In this document: in pieces, positions 48,263-57,908 of the stretch
Numbering within the stretch: the stretch's first letter is position 1
Layout of the letters: each line of letters begins with the position of its first letter
NCBI RefSeq assembly: GCF_019602855.1
Contig: NZ_CP080766.1
Span: 558,001-622,000, forward strand
Length of the DNA: 64,000 nt
Direction of reading: 5' to 3'
Origin: Cupriavidus pinatubonensis
GTDB lineage: Bacteria > Pseudomonadota > Gammaproteobacteria > Burkholderiales > Burkholderiaceae
Position numbers and translations under genes: made by a program
Notes under the pieces: model-generated
Database searches by the model: none
The model's input: the letters and a program-made list of their open reading frames with translations, nothing else
What the model was told of the DNA's origin: nothing

Positions 48263-49267
48263 TTATTCGATGGTGATCTTGCCCTGCTCGATCACCGTCT
48301 TCCAGCGCTTGAGTTCCTGGTTCTCGAACTGTGCGAACTGCTCCGGCGTATTGCCCACGACCTCGAAGCCGTTCTCGGCCAGCTTGTCACGCATCTTCGG
48401 CTCGTTAAGTGCACCGACCAGTGCGCCGTGAAGTCGGCTCTTCACGTCAGCCGGCAGGCCGCGCGGGGCCGCCACGCCTTGCCAGGAATAGACCTCCACA
48501 TCCTTCACGCCACCTTCGGCCATGGTCGGCACGTTCGGCAGCACCGCGGCGCGCTTGTCTGAAGTCACCGCGAGCGCGCGCAACTTGCCGCTGCGGATGT
48601 GCTGCAGCACCGCGTTGATGTTCTGGAACGACACGTCGACCTGCCCGGCCAGGAGGTCGGAGATGGCCGGCGCACCGCCCTTGTAGGGCACGTGCAGACC
48701 TTCGGTGGCACTCTTCTGCCAGAACAGCGCGGCAGTCAGATGATCCGACGAACCGGCACCCGAGGTCGCGAAACTGACCTTGCCGGGGTTCTTCTTCATG
48801 TAGCTGACCAGCTCCTGCAGCGTCTTGGCCGGGAAGTTAGGGTTGGCGACCAGCACATTGGGCGCACGCACGGCCACGGTGAGCAGGTCGAAGTCCTTGG
48901 CCGGGTCATAGCCGAGGTTCTTCTGCAGGAACGGATTGACGGCATAGACGCCGATCGAGGCGACCATCATCGTGTAGCCGTCCGCCGGCGCGCGCTTGAC
49001 GAAGGTCGCGCCGATCGCACCCGTGGCGCCGGGGCGGTTGTCGATGACGAAGGGCTGGCCGAGCTTTTCGTTGAGCGGCACGGCGAGCATGCGCGCGATC
49101 GTGTCGGTGGAGCCGCCGGCCGGGAACGGCACGACTACCGATACGGGCTTCTGTGGCCAGGCCGGGCTGGCGGCCGTTGCGGTGCCGCCAGCGACGGCCA
49201 TGGCTACCGCAGCCAGGGCAATGCCCGCGCCCGCACAGCGGCGCAGCAGCGTGGAAAGTTTGATCAT
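48263..49267 (-). CDS. Bug family (TctC) substrate-binding protein, probable sugar-acid receptor
   Basis: 334 residues with a signal peptide of about 33 residues (ending TATAA). Bug motifs: WPQKPVSVVVPFPAGGSTD, FVIDNRPGATGAIG, HVPYKGGAP. It is the gene after glucarate dehydratase on the same strand, 56 bases away. By position a glucarate or galactarate ligand is likely. No TctA or TctB gene is adjacent. Confidence 0.9.
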   Translation of the reverse strand: MIKLSTLLRRCAGAGIALAAVAMAVAGGTATAASPAWPQKPVSVVVPFPAGGSTDTIARMLAVPLNEKLGQPFVIDNRPGATGAIGATFVKRAPADGYTMMVASIGVYAVNPFLQKNLGYDPAKDFDLLTVAVRAPNVLVANPNFPAKTLQELVSYMKKNPGKVSFATSGAGSSDHLTAALFWQKSATEGLHVPYKGGAPAISDLLAGQVDVSFQNINAVLQHIRSGKLRALAVTSDKRAAVLPNVPTMAEGGVKDVEVYSWQGVAAPRGLPADVKSRLHGALVGALNEPKMRDKLAENGFEVVGNTPEQFAQFENQELKRWKTVIEQGKITIE

Positions 49268-49323
49268 GGTTGTCTCCTGTTGTTTTATGTCGCTGTGTGT
49301 TGTGTGGTGGCTGTGCAGCAGCC

Positions 49324-50694
49324 CTAGCGGACCATGCAGGGTGCCTTGTTGTTGAATTTCCAGCCCGGAATCAGGAACTGCATGGCGATCGCATCATCGC
49401 GGGCGCCGAGGCCCTTCTCCTGGTAGAGCGCGTTGGCGCGCGCGAGCGCGTCCATGTCCAGCTCCACGCCAAGGCCCGGCGTCTTGGGCACCTGCACCAT
49501 GCCGCCTTCGATCTTCAGCGGGTCGCGCGTCAGGTGTTCGCCGTCCTGCCAGATCCAGTGCGTGTCGATCGCGGTAATACGGCCCGGCGCGGCGGCGGCC
49601 ACGTGAGTGAACATCGCCAGCGAGATATCGAAGTGGTTGTTGGAATGCGAGCCCCATGTCAGGCCCCACTCGGCGCACATCTGCGCAACGCGCACCGAGC
49701 CCTGCATGGTCCAGAAATGCGGATCGGCCAGCGGGATATCGACCGATTGCAGCCGCACCGCATGGCCCATCTGGCGCCAGTCGGTGGCGATCATGTTGGT
49801 GGCGGTCGGCAAGCCCGTCGCCGCGCGGAACTCGGCCATGATCTCGCGGCCAGAGTAGCCGTCTTCGGCGCCGCACGGATCTTCCGCGTAGGCCAGCACG
49901 CCGTGCTTGTCGCGGCACAGGCGGATCGCGTCGGCCAGCAGCCAGCCGCCGTTCGGATCGAGCGTGACGCGCGCTTTCGGGAAGCGCTCGTGCAGCGCGA
50001 TGATCGCTTCCATCTCCTCGTCGCCGCGCAGCACGCCGCCCTTGAGCTTGAAGTCATTGAAGCCATAGCGCTCGTAAGCGGCCTCGGCCAGGCGCACGAC
50101 GGCCTCGGGCGTCATGGCTTCTTCATTGCGCAGGCGGAACCAGTCGTTGCCGGCATCCGGCTCGGTACGGTAGTCGAGCGTGGTGCGGCGGCGGTCGCCG
50201 ATATAGAACAGGTAGCCGAGCATCTCGACCGCATCACGCTGCTGGCCTTCGCCAAGCAGCGCCGCCACGGGAACCTGCAAATGCTTGCCAAGCAGATCGA
50301 GCAGCGCCGCTTCCAGCGCCGTCACGGCGTGGATGGCAATGCGCAGATCGAACGTCTGCAGGCCGCGGCCGCCCGCGTCGCGCCCGGCAAACGCGGCACG
50401 CGCGCGGTTGAGCACGGCCTGGTACTGGCCGATGGGTTGCCCCACCACCAGCGTCCGCGCGTCTTCGAGCGTCTGTCGGATACCCTCCCCGCCCGGCACT
50501 TCGCCCACGCCGGTATGGCCCGCGCTGTCGCGCAGGATCACGATATTGCGCGTGAAGTACGGGCCATGCGCGCCCGACAGGTTCATCAGCATGCTGTCGT
50601 GGCCGGCGACCGGCACCACGGTCAGTTCGGTCACGACCGGCGTGGCGGCGCTGTTGCCGGGAATGCCAGGGATGGCGGCTTGCGTGGCGTTCAT
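49324..50694 (-). CDS. gudD: Glucarate dehydratase
   Basis: 456 residues, enolase superfamily, near the 446 of E. coli GudD. The lid/specificity part [23 protein letters not shown] is typical of GudD. Catalytic features: Lys in the [15 protein letters not shown] region (KxK), Mg ligands in LDPNGGW, YAEDPCG and TNMIATDW, and the His-Asp dyad region [12 protein letters not shown]. It dehydrates D-glucarate or L-idarate to 5-keto-4-deoxyglucarate. Divergent from the FadR-type regulator. Confidence 0.93.
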   Translation of the reverse strand: MNATQAAIPGIPGNSAATPVVTELTVVPVAGHDSMLMNLSGAHGPYFTRNIVILRDSAGHTGVGEVPGGEGIRQTLEDARTLVVGQPIGQYQAVLNRARAAFAGRDAGGRGLQTFDLRIAIHAVTALEAALLDLLGKHLQVPVAALLGEGQQRDAVEMLGYLFYIGDRRRTTLDYRTEPDAGNDWFRLRNEEAMTPEAVVRLAEAAYERYGFNDFKLKGGVLRGDEEMEAIIALHERFPKARVTLDPNGGWLLADAIRLCRDKHGVLAYAEDPCGAEDGYSGREIMAEFRAATGLPTATNMIATDWRQMGHAVRLQSVDIPLADPHFWTMQGSVRVAQMCAEWGLTWGSHSNNHFDISLAMFTHVAAAAPGRITAIDTHWIWQDGEHLTRDPLKIEGGMVQVPKTPGLGVELDMDALARANALYQEKGLGARDDAIAMQFLIPGWKFNNKAPCMVR

Positions 50695-50755
50695 GCGGGC
50701 TGCTCCAGGGTCTGATTGGCATGCGCTGTTGGCGGCGCATGCTTGAATGCTTTAG

Positions 50756-50780
50756 CATACGTTATCAGTCGTCGTATGAC
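50756..50780. promoter_or_regulatory. Operator-like repeat between gudD and its regulator
   Basis: CATACG (50756-50761) and CGTATG (50773-50778) form an inverted repeat. The right arm sits in GTCGTATGAC (50771-50780), which is close to ATCATATGAC, the complement of 51628-51637 before the semialdehyde dehydrogenase gene. Confidence 0.55.
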
Positions 50781-50845
50781 TTACAACCGAGTATAATGAC
50801 GGCATCCCGGCCAGGTCAAGGCCGCAATTTCCCTACGCCATTCCC

Positions 50846-51589
50846 ATGACCATGCCCGACGCCCAGATGACTTCGCCCGCACCGCTGCGCCGCCGCGGCC
50901 GTACGCTTGCCGAAGAAGTGGTCAGCGGCCTGACCGAGCGCATTCGCCAGGGACAGCTGAAGCCGGGCGACAAGCTGCCCACCGAATCCGAGGTCATGGC
51001 CACGTTTGGCGTGAGCCGCACCGTCGTGCGCGAGGCGCTGTCGCGCCTGCAGGCCAGCGGCCTGGTGGAAACGCGTCACGGGATTGGCACGTTCGTGCTC
51101 GCGCGCCCTGCCGAAACGCCGTCACCATTCCGCATCGACACCGCCGCCATGGGCACCGCCATGGATGTGCTGGCCATGCTGGAGTTTCGCGTGAGCCTGG
51201 AAGCGGAAGCCGCCGGCCTGGCGGCGACGCGCCGCGGCGACGAACATCTGGCCGCCATGCGCCGTGCGCTCGACGCCATGAAGCGCAATACGACCGAAGG
51301 CAGCGACGCCGTCGGCGCCGATTTCGAGTTCCACCTGTCCATCGCGCGCGCCACTGGCAACCGCTACTTCACCGACATCATGGGCCACCTGGGCACCATG
51401 CTGATCCCGCGCAGCCGCCTGCAGGTCAATACGCAGGAGCGCGCCCAGTATCTGGAACGCGTGCATGTCGAGCACGAGAACATCTACGACGCCATCGAGC
51501 GCCGCGACCCGGAGGCCGCCAAGGCCGCCATGCGCATGCACCTGACCAACAGCCGCGAGCGCCTGCGCAAGGCGTCCGCGGCAGCCTGA
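50846..51589 (+). CDS. GntR family (FadR subgroup) regulator of the glucarate genes
   Basis: 247 residues. Winged helix at about residues 20-85 (GRTLAEEVVSGLTERIRQGQLKPGDKLPTESEVMATFGVSRTVVREALSRLQASGLVETRHG) and a FadR C-terminal helical domain with LEFRVSLEAEAAGLAA, DFEFHLSIARATGN and HVEHENIYDAIERRD. It matches the regulators found with sugar-acid pathways. Divergent from gudD and 133 bases upstream of the ketoglutarate semialdehyde dehydrogenase gene; similar sites occur in both promoter regions. The start could also be the ATG two codons on. Confidence 0.9.
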   Translation: MTMPDAQMTSPAPLRRRGRTLAEEVVSGLTERIRQGQLKPGDKLPTESEVMATFGVSRTVVREALSRLQASGLVETRHGIGTFVLARPAETPSPFRIDTAAMGTAMDVLAMLEFRVSLEAEAAGLAATRRGDEHLAAMRRALDAMKRNTTEGSDAVGADFEFHLSIARATGNRYFTDIMGHLGTMLIPRSRLQVNTQERAQYLERVHVEHENIYDAIERRDPEAAKAAMRMHLTNSRERLRKASAAA

Positions 51590-51627
51590 GCCTGCGTCGT
51601 CCCTACTGTTGCGGACGACCGTCGCAT

Positions 51628-51637
51628 GTCATATGAT
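51628..51637. promoter_or_regulatory. Possible regulator half-site before the semialdehyde dehydrogenase gene
   Basis: GTCATATGAT at 51628-51637, complement ATCATATGAC, sharing eight of ten bases with 50771-50780. It is followed by TGTCCTATGAG. Located between the regulator stop and the dehydrogenase start. Confidence 0.45.
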
Positions 51638-51722
51638 GTCCTATGAGATTCGGCAGCATGCTCAGGCCGATCATTCCGTTTGATGGTGCCCCCGCACCCT
51701 TCTTCTGCAGGAAACCCCAGCC

Positions 51723-53300
51723 ATGACGATAACCGGCGAAATGCTGATCGGCGCGAGCGCCGTGCGCGGCAGCAGCGAACCCTTCCACGCGATCAACCCG
51801 GCCACGGGGGAGACGCTCGAGCCCGAATTCCACGCCTCCGGCACCGATGATGTGGCACGCGCTTGCGAACTGGCCGAAGGGGCGTTCGACACCTTCCGCG
51901 CGACGTCGCCTGACCAGCGCGCACGTTTCCTCGAAGCAATCGCCGACCAGATCGAAGCGCTGGGCGATGCATTGATCGAACGCGCCCACGCCGAAAGTGC
52001 GCTGCCCATCGCCCGCCTGCAAGGCGAGCGCGGCCGCACCACCGGTCAGTTGCGCCTGTTCGCCAGCGTGCTGCGCGCCGGTCGCTGGCAGTCGGCCACG
52101 CTCGACAGGGCCCTGCCCGAACGCACGCCGCCGCGCCCGGACCTGCGCATGCAGAAGATCGCAATCGGCCCGGTGGCCGTATTCGGCGCCAGCAACTTCC
52201 CGCTGGCGTTCTCCGTGGCTGGCGGCGACACCGCTTCGGCGCTGGCCGCCGGCTGCCCCGTGGTGGCCAAGGCGCATCCCGCGCATCCAGGCACGTCGGA
52301 ACTGGTCGGCCGCGCGATCCGCAAGGCCGTTGCCGATGCCGGCCTGCCAGAGGGCGTGTTCTCGCTGCTGACCGGCGCAGGTCACACCGTCGGTACGGAA
52401 CTGGTCGCGCACCCAGCCATCCAGGCCGTGGGCTTCACCGGCTCGCGCAGCGGCGGCCTGGCGCTGATGCAGGTCGCGAGCAACCGCGCGCAGCCGATTC
52501 CCGTCTATGCGGAGATGAGCAGCATCAACCCGGTCTTTCTGCTGCCCGAGGCGCTGTCGGCGCGCGGCGAAGCCATTGCCCGCGAACTGGCCGATTCGCT
52601 GGTGCTCGGCGTGGGACAGTTCTGCACCAACCCCGGCCTGCTGCTCGCGCTCGAAGGCCCGGCGCTCGACACGTTCCGCGCGGCGGCCGGCGCCGCAGTG
52701 ACCGCGAAGCCGGCCGGGACGATGCTGACGCCGGGTATTCAGCGCGCGTTCGAACATGGCATCACCAGTCTGTCGGACATCCCCGGTCTCGCCCGCACCG
52801 CGACCGGCCAGGCGAGCACCGGCCCGAACCAGGCCTGCGCCGCAGTATTCGAAACCACGGCGCAGCGCTTTATCGCCGATCCGCGCATGCATGCCGAAGT
52901 GTTCGGCCCTTCCACAGTCCTGGTGGTCTGCCGCGATGGGGAAGACCTGCTCGCCGTCGCGCAGCAATTGGAAGGCCAACTGACCGCCACCGTGCAAGCA
53001 GACCGTGGCGACTACGCGCTGGCCGCGCAACTGCTGCCGCTGCTGGAGCGCAAGGTGGGCCGCATCCTGTTCAATGGCTACCCGACCGGCGTTGAAGTGT
53101 CCTACGCCATGGTTCACGGCGGCCCCTTCCCCGCCACGTCCGATACGCGCACGACCTCGGTCGGCACCACGGCGATGGACCGCTTCCTGCGGCCGGTGTG
53201 CTACCAGAACGTGCCCGCGGAACTGCTGCCGCCTGCGTTGCAGGACGGCAATCCGCTGGACCTGTGGCGCCTGAAGGACGGCCAACCCGCGAAGGGCTGA
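51723..53300 (+). CDS. 2,5-dioxovalerate (alpha-ketoglutarate semialdehyde) dehydrogenase
   Basis: 525 residues, the length of the NADP-preferring KGSADH class. Catalytic Cys in VGQFCTNPGLLLAL and base Glu in VYAEMSSINPVFLLP, plus the cofactor segment GASNFPLAFSVAGGDTASALAAGCPVVAKAHPAHPGTS. It oxidises ketoglutarate semialdehyde to 2-oxoglutarate, the last step of the glucarate/galactarate route. The intermediate enzyme (5-keto-4-deoxyglucarate dehydratase) is not in the window. Convergent with the porin gene. Confidence 0.92.
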   Translation: MTITGEMLIGASAVRGSSEPFHAINPATGETLEPEFHASGTDDVARACELAEGAFDTFRATSPDQRARFLEAIADQIEALGDALIERAHAESALPIARLQGERGRTTGQLRLFASVLRAGRWQSATLDRALPERTPPRPDLRMQKIAIGPVAVFGASNFPLAFSVAGGDTASALAAGCPVVAKAHPAHPGTSELVGRAIRKAVADAGLPEGVFSLLTGAGHTVGTELVAHPAIQAVGFTGSRSGGLALMQVASNRAQPIPVYAEMSSINPVFLLPEALSARGEAIARELADSLVLGVGQFCTNPGLLLALEGPALDTFRAAAGAAVTAKPAGTMLTPGIQRAFEHGITSLSDIPGLARTATGQASTGPNQACAAVFETTAQRFIADPRMHAEVFGPSTVLVVCRDGEDLLAVAQQLEGQLTATVQADRGDYALAAQLLPLLERKVGRILFNGYPTGVEVSYAMVHGGPFPATSDTRTTSVGTTAMDRFLRPVCYQNVPAELLPPALQDGNPLDLWRLKDGQPAKG

Positions 53301-53306
53301 GGGTCT

Positions 53307-54359
53307 TCAGAACCGGTGGCGCAAACCGACGCTGACGGACCTGGCATCGTCCCCGCTGCCCGGATCGATCGCAATGCTGTTGTTGGTGACGCTGCCACCG
53401 GGGCTGTTGTGCACGAGCACCGCGCGCAGATAGGCCGTGGTGCGCTTGCTCAGGTCATGGTCCCAGCCGAGCGTCACCGCGAGCGGGCGCTCGCCACCGC
53501 CCAGGATCTGCCGCTTGACCGCGGCGGCCTTGAACGTGTCGCGCGGCGTCACCGTCCAGCTGAACGTCACGCCATAGTGGCGCGCCGAGCGCGTATCAGG
53601 CCGGTTGCTGCTGGCCGTGCTGAACAGCAAGCCGACTTCGATCGGCTGGAACCGGTAAGAGCCACCGATGAAATGGTTCGATGTCAGCGTGGTATCGACG
53701 GGCACGTTGGCGCCCGTGTACATGCCCTGGTAGCTGTAGAACGCATACGCGTTGCCCGCCTCGTACGTCGCGTTCATGCCGAAGTTCAGGCCTGAGCGCG
53801 GCGTCCCGGGGACTTCCCCCGGCGCCACCGCGGCCGTGAAGGAAAAGCCGCCCCAGTTCGGTGAGAAGTACTGCACGGCATTGTCGAAGCGCGCGCCATA
53901 GGCCACATGCCCGGTGCCCTGCGATGCCGTGGCACTGAGCAGGTTGAACGGCGACACCGCGCCGTTGAGCAGGAACGGATCGAGCCGCAGCAACGCATAG
54001 AACGACGGCGTGTACTGGCGGCCGAGCCGGAATTCGCCCCAGCCATCCGACAGGCCCATGTAGGCCTGCCGCCCGAACAGCCGGTTGTTGCCGAAGAACT
54101 CCGTGCCGGTGTCGATGTTGAAGCCCGACTCGACCAGGAAGTTAGCCTTCAATCCGCCGCCAAGGTCCTCGATGCCGCGAATCCCCCAGCGCGAGGCCGC
54201 CTGCTGGCCTTCGCGCATCCGCACCACGCTGTCCGATCCCTTCGCATATTCGAGTGAGGCATCCACCACGCCGAACAGCTGCATCGTTCCCGCTGCCGCA
54301 TTGCCGGCGGCCAGCGCCGCCCCAGTCGCCCCCATTGCCATCCACTGTCTTGCCTTCAC
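53307..54359 (-). CDS. Gram-negative porin, OmpC/Omp32 type
   Basis: 350 residues with a signal peptide of about 23 residues (ending GTMQ). The mature protein reads as alternating beta strands: QLFGVVDASLEY at the start, SRWGIRGIEDLGGGLKANFLVESGF, RLFGRQAYMGLSDGWGEFRLGRQY, ending with the C-terminal aromatic SVSVGLRHRF, which is the usual outer-membrane signature with Phe last. A trimeric 16-strand porin allowing diffusion of small solutes. It is upstream-adjacent to a Bug receptor gene in the same direction, a common pair for carboxylate uptake. Confidence 0.92.
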   Translation of the reverse strand: MKARQWMAMGATGAALAAGNAAAGTMQLFGVVDASLEYAKGSDSVVRMREGQQAASRWGIRGIEDLGGGLKANFLVESGFNIDTGTEFFGNNRLFGRQAYMGLSDGWGEFRLGRQYTPSFYALLRLDPFLLNGAVSPFNLLSATASQGTGHVAYGARFDNAVQYFSPNWGGFSFTAAVAPGEVPGTPRSGLNFGMNATYEAGNAYAFYSYQGMYTGANVPVDTTLTSNHFIGGSYRFQPIEVGLLFSTASSNRPDTRSARHYGVTFSWTVTPRDTFKAAAVKRQILGGGERPLAVTLGWDHDLSKRTTAYLRAVLVHNSPGGSVTNNSIAIDPGSGDDARSVSVGLRHRF

Positions 54360-54397
54360 GCTTGCACTCTCCCGTTCACTGACTGTTGTGTTGTGCC

Positions 54398-55393
54398 CTA
54401 CTGCGCCTTGAGTCCTGCGATCTTCACTACCTCGCCCCAGGCGGCCAGGTCGGAACTGACCAGCTTGCCCAGCTCCGCCGCGCTCGTCGGCGCCGCCGGC
54501 TTCAGGTTCATGGAGGTGAAGCGTTCGCGGTCCTCCGGCGACTGCAGGACGCGGTTCACCTCGGCGTTGAGCCGCGCGACGATGGGCGCCGGCAGGCCCT
54601 TCGGTCCGAACAGCGCGACCCAGCTCGCCTGCTGGAACGGCACGCCCTGCTCCGTCATGGTCGGCACGTCAGGCGTGGGCAGCAGCCGCTCGGGCCCCGA
54701 GACCGCAATGCCGCGAATGCGGCCCGACTTCAGGTGCGGAATCGACGAGACCGAATCGGTGATGCCGATGGTCACGTGGCCGGCTGCCAGGTCATTGCTG
54801 CACTGGGTCGCGGTCTTGTAGGGGATATGGCGCAGGCGGATGCCGGTTTTGGCCTTCAGGTACTCCATCGCCAGATGGCCGCCCGAACCCACGCCCCATG
54901 AGCAATATGCGAGTTCCGACTTGCTGGCTTTCACATAGGCCAGGAACTCCCGCAGGTTGTGCACCGGCACGCTCGCGCTGACCGCGAGCAGGTTGCCGCC
55001 GGGCGCACTGGGGCGCGCGATCGGCGTGAAGTCTTTGAGCGGGTCGTACGGCAGCGACGGCGTGGTCCACGGGTTCACCGTCAGCGTGGCCGAATAGGTG
55101 AACAGCAGCGTGTAGCCGTCCGGCGCGGCGCGCGCCACGGTTTCGCTGGCGATGATGCCGTTGGCACCGGGGCGGTTGTCGATGACCACCGGCTGCTTGA
55201 GCGACGTGCTTAGCCGCTCGGCAATCAGCCGGGCAGTCTGGTCCGTCACGGTACCGGCGCCGGAGGGCAGCACCACGCGGATCGGGCGGTTCGGGTATGG
55301 GGCTTCGGCGTGCGCGGCGGCGGCGCTGGCCAAGGCCAGTGGTACGGCGAGTGCCGCGCCGGCCCTGCGGATGCCGGTGTGCTGGCTGAACAT
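54398..55393 (-). CDS. Bug family (TctC) substrate-binding protein
   Basis: 331 residues from the ATG at 55393, preceded by GGAGAC; the longer frame up to 55612 is not coding. Signal peptide to about residue 30. Bug motifs YPNRPIRVVLPSGAGTVTD, VVIDNRPGANGIIASE, HIPYKTATQ. The last of these has lost the usual HVPYKG glycine context and a second Cys (QCSNDLAAG) is present. It lies between a porin and two acyl-CoA dehydrogenase genes, so a carboxylate entering the acyl-CoA route is the likely ligand. Confidence 0.9.
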   Translation of the reverse strand: MFSQHTGIRRAGAALAVPLALASAAAAHAEAPYPNRPIRVVLPSGAGTVTDQTARLIAERLSTSLKQPVVIDNRPGANGIIASETVARAAPDGYTLLFTYSATLTVNPWTTPSLPYDPLKDFTPIARPSAPGGNLLAVSASVPVHNLREFLAYVKASKSELAYCSWGVGSGGHLAMEYLKAKTGIRLRHIPYKTATQCSNDLAAGHVTIGITDSVSSIPHLKSGRIRGIAVSGPERLLPTPDVPTMTEQGVPFQQASWVALFGPKGLPAPIVARLNAEVNRVLQSPEDRERFTSMNLKPAAPTSAAELGKLVSSDLAAWGEVVKIAGLKAQ

Positions 55394-55487
55394 GATGTGG
55401 TCTCCATTGCGGCGCATTGGCCGCCCATGCCGGTGCGTTGCCGGCGTGTTGTGTATGGGCGCTCGCAGGCGCCCCGGGTAATGCGGC

Positions 55488-56645
55488 TCAGGCGGCCAGC
55501 GCCTGATCCGCGGGATCGACGGCAGAAAGCCGTTCGTAGTGCCAGTCGGCATCGCCGAACAGGTTGGCCAGCGCGGCGAGCCGCTTGTAGCAGTGGCCAA
55601 CTTCCATCTCATCGGTCATGCCGACCGCGCCGTGCAGCTGCACCGCGTCTTCGCCGAGCGCGCGTCCCGCGACCGAGACGAAGGCCTTGGCGAGCGAGAC
55701 CGCACGCATCCGCGCTGCCGCATCGCCCTGCAGCGCAGCGGCGGCCGCTTCGGTGATGGCACGCGCCTGTTCCACGCTGACATAGAGGTCGACCAGCCGG
55801 TGGCGGATCACCTGGTTGGCGGACAGCGGCCGGCCGAACTGCTCACGCGTAACGAGGTAATCGCGCGTCAGCTCGAACGCGCGCGCCATGGTGCCCACGG
55901 CTTCCGCGCAGGCCATGGTAGTGGCGCGATCGATAGCGGCTTCGACGCTCGGCCACGCACCGCCGACGGCACCGACTCGCGCGCTGTCGGGAACGCTCAC
56001 ACGCCGCAGCGTGACCGTGGCGGTCTGGCGGCCGTCATATGTCGGCAATGCCTCGATGGCGACGCCGCGTGTGCCGGCTGGCACGGCGAACAGCGTGAGG
56101 CCATCGCGGTCGCGGCGCTGGCCGCTGTTGCGCGCCAGTACGAGCAGGATGTCGGCACAGCCGCCGCCGAGCACCAGCGTCTTGCGCCCATCCAGCATCC
56201 AGTCGATGGGGCCTGCGCTTTGCCGTGGCTCTGCAGACGTAGCGACATCGAAGGCGTCATAACGCCCTTGCGCCTCCCATGCGGCCAGCGCCAGCATCGT
56301 CCTGCCCTCCGCCATCGCGGCTGCGGTGACGGCATGTGCAGCGTCGCCGCAAGCGGCCAGCAGCGGGCCGCACAAGGCGGCATTGGCCAGCCACGGCTCG
56401 GCGGGTTGAGCACATCCGAGCGCCTCGGCCAATACGGCCTGGTCCGATGCATCGCCAAACCCGGCACAGGCGTCGGGCAGGCCGAGCGCCAGCCAGCCGA
56501 ACTCGGCAAATGCCTGCCAGTGCCTGCGCGAGAAGCCGCCCGGCTCCGCCAGCGCCGCGCGGCGCTGTTCAAAGCCATAGTCGCGTTCGACATAGCGCCG
56601 TACGCTTTCCCGCAGCATGCGGCGGTCGTCGTGGGAATCGCTCAT
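55488..56645 (-). CDS. Acyl-CoA dehydrogenase family protein (short partner)
   Basis: 385 residues. N-terminal helical domain, middle beta domain and C-terminal helical domain with FAD- and substrate-contact segments ALGEDAVQLHGAVGMTDEMEVGHCYKR, typical of the family. The N-terminal half is more divergent than in its neighbour. It is 26 bases after the second acyl-CoA dehydrogenase gene. Paired dehydrogenase genes of unequal conservation often encode alpha2beta2 complexes acting on bulky or branched acyl-CoA; that is an inference here. Confidence 0.88.
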   Translation of the reverse strand: MSDSHDDRRMLRESVRRYVERDYGFEQRRAALAEPGGFSRRHWQAFAEFGWLALGLPDACAGFGDASDQAVLAEALGCAQPAEPWLANAALCGPLLAACGDAAHAVTAAAMAEGRTMLALAAWEAQGRYDAFDVATSAEPRQSAGPIDWMLDGRKTLVLGGGCADILLVLARNSGQRRDRDGLTLFAVPAGTRGVAIEALPTYDGRQTATVTLRRVSVPDSARVGAVGGAWPSVEAAIDRATTMACAEAVGTMARAFELTRDYLVTREQFGRPLSANQVIRHRLVDLYVSVEQARAITEAAAAALQGDAAARMRAVSLAKAFVSVAGRALGEDAVQLHGAVGMTDEMEVGHCYKRLAALANLFGDADWHYERLSAVDPADQALAA

Positions 56646-56671
56646 GGGTTCCGTTCCTTTCGCAGAGTTTG

Positions 56672-57895
56672 TTAGAGCCCGAGCACTTGCTTGGCCAGCA
56701 GTTCGTGCTGGATCTCGCTGGAGCCGCCAGCGATGGTGTAGCCACGCGTCACGAAGCGCCTCGCGGAAGCGGCTGCCGAGTACGCGGATTGCCCGGAGCG
56801 TGGCGCCGCCGGCTCGAAGTGCGCCGCGCGGTCGTAGGCGAGCGTGCCGGGGCCGAGCGCGTCGACGGCGAGGTTCTCGATGTCCTGGATCAGGCGGCTG
56901 CCGAGCAGCTTGAGCATGCCGGTCTCGGGACCGAGCCGCTCGCCCGCACGCGCCCGCTGCCGAAAGCGCAGCACGGTCGCGGCCAGCGCTTCCAGTCGCA
57001 CGTCGAGTTCACGATAGCGGCGCGCAAACCACGGCCGTTCCATCAGCGGCTGTCCGGCTTCTTCGACTTCCGCGGCAATGGCGCGCACCTTGACCAGCCG
57101 GCGCCGGTTCTCGGCCACGCGGGCGAGGTTCAGCCGCTCATGCTCGAGCAGCGACTTGGCGATCGTCCAGCCCGCGTTCTCGTCGCCGACGCGGTGGTCG
57201 ACGGGCACCTCGACATCGTCGAAGAACACCTGGTTGAACAGGTGCCAGCCGTGGATGCCTACGAGCGGCCGCACGCTGATGCCGGGGCTGCGCATATCGA
57301 TCAGCAGGAAGCTGATGCCCTGCTGCGCGCGCGCCGCGCTGTCAGTCCGCACCAGGCAGAAGATCCAGTCCGCGTACTGCGCGTACGACGTCCAGATCTT
57401 GCTGCCATTGACGACATAGACTTCGGTGCCGTCGGCGCGCGTCTTGCGCACCGCATGCGTCTTCAGCGATGCGAGGTCCGACCCCGCGTTGGGCTCCGAA
57501 TACCCCTGGCACCACCAGTGCTCCAGATTAAGGATGCGCGGCAGGAAATACTGCTGCTGCGCCGGCGTGCCGTAGCGGATCAGAATCGGCCCGATCATCT
57601 CGATCGAGATGCCACCGGTCTCCGGCGCGTGGGCGAGCACCAGTTCCTCCTGGAACACGGCGCGCCGCTCGGCGCTCCAGCCTAGGCCCTGCCAGTCGCG
57701 CGGCCAGTGCGGCGCCAGCCAGCCGCGTTCGGCCAGCCGGTGCTGCCAGGCGACCATTTCGTCCTTGCTGACCTCAAGGCCCAGGCGCACCTTCTCGCGC
57801 ACGATTTCCGGCAAGGCCTGCGCAACAAAGTCGCGGACCTCGCGGCGGAATGCCTCCAGGGAGGCTTCGCTGTCAGTCGTGATGGATTCACTCAT
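56672..57895 (-). CDS. Acyl-CoA dehydrogenase family protein (well-conserved partner)
   Basis: 407 residues from the ATG at 57895. Strong family motifs: LAPHWPRDWQGLGWS, WWCQGYSEPNAGSDLASLKTHA, WTSYAQYADWIFCLVRTD and the C-terminal FAD-binding TIAGGSSEIQHELLAKQVLGL. It introduces a double bond into an acyl-CoA with FAD. It lies between the enoyl-CoA hydratase and the shorter dehydrogenase in a minus-strand run starting with the CoA-transferase, so the set gives CoA activation, dehydrogenation and hydration. Confidence 0.92.
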   Translation of the reverse strand: MSESITTDSEASLEAFRREVRDFVAQALPEIVREKVRLGLEVSKDEMVAWQHRLAERGWLAPHWPRDWQGLGWSAERRAVFQEELVLAHAPETGGISIEMIGPILIRYGTPAQQQYFLPRILNLEHWWCQGYSEPNAGSDLASLKTHAVRKTRADGTEVYVVNGSKIWTSYAQYADWIFCLVRTDSAARAQQGISFLLIDMRSPGISVRPLVGIHGWHLFNQVFFDDVEVPVDHRVGDENAGWTIAKSLLEHERLNLARVAENRRRLVKVRAIAAEVEEAGQPLMERPWFARRYRELDVRLEALAATVLRFRQRARAGERLGPETGMLKLLGSRLIQDIENLAVDALGPGTLAYDRAAHFEPAAPRSGQSAYSAAASARRFVTRGYTIAGGSSEIQHELLAKQVLGL

Positions 57896-57908
57896 GCGGG
57901 ATCTCGCT

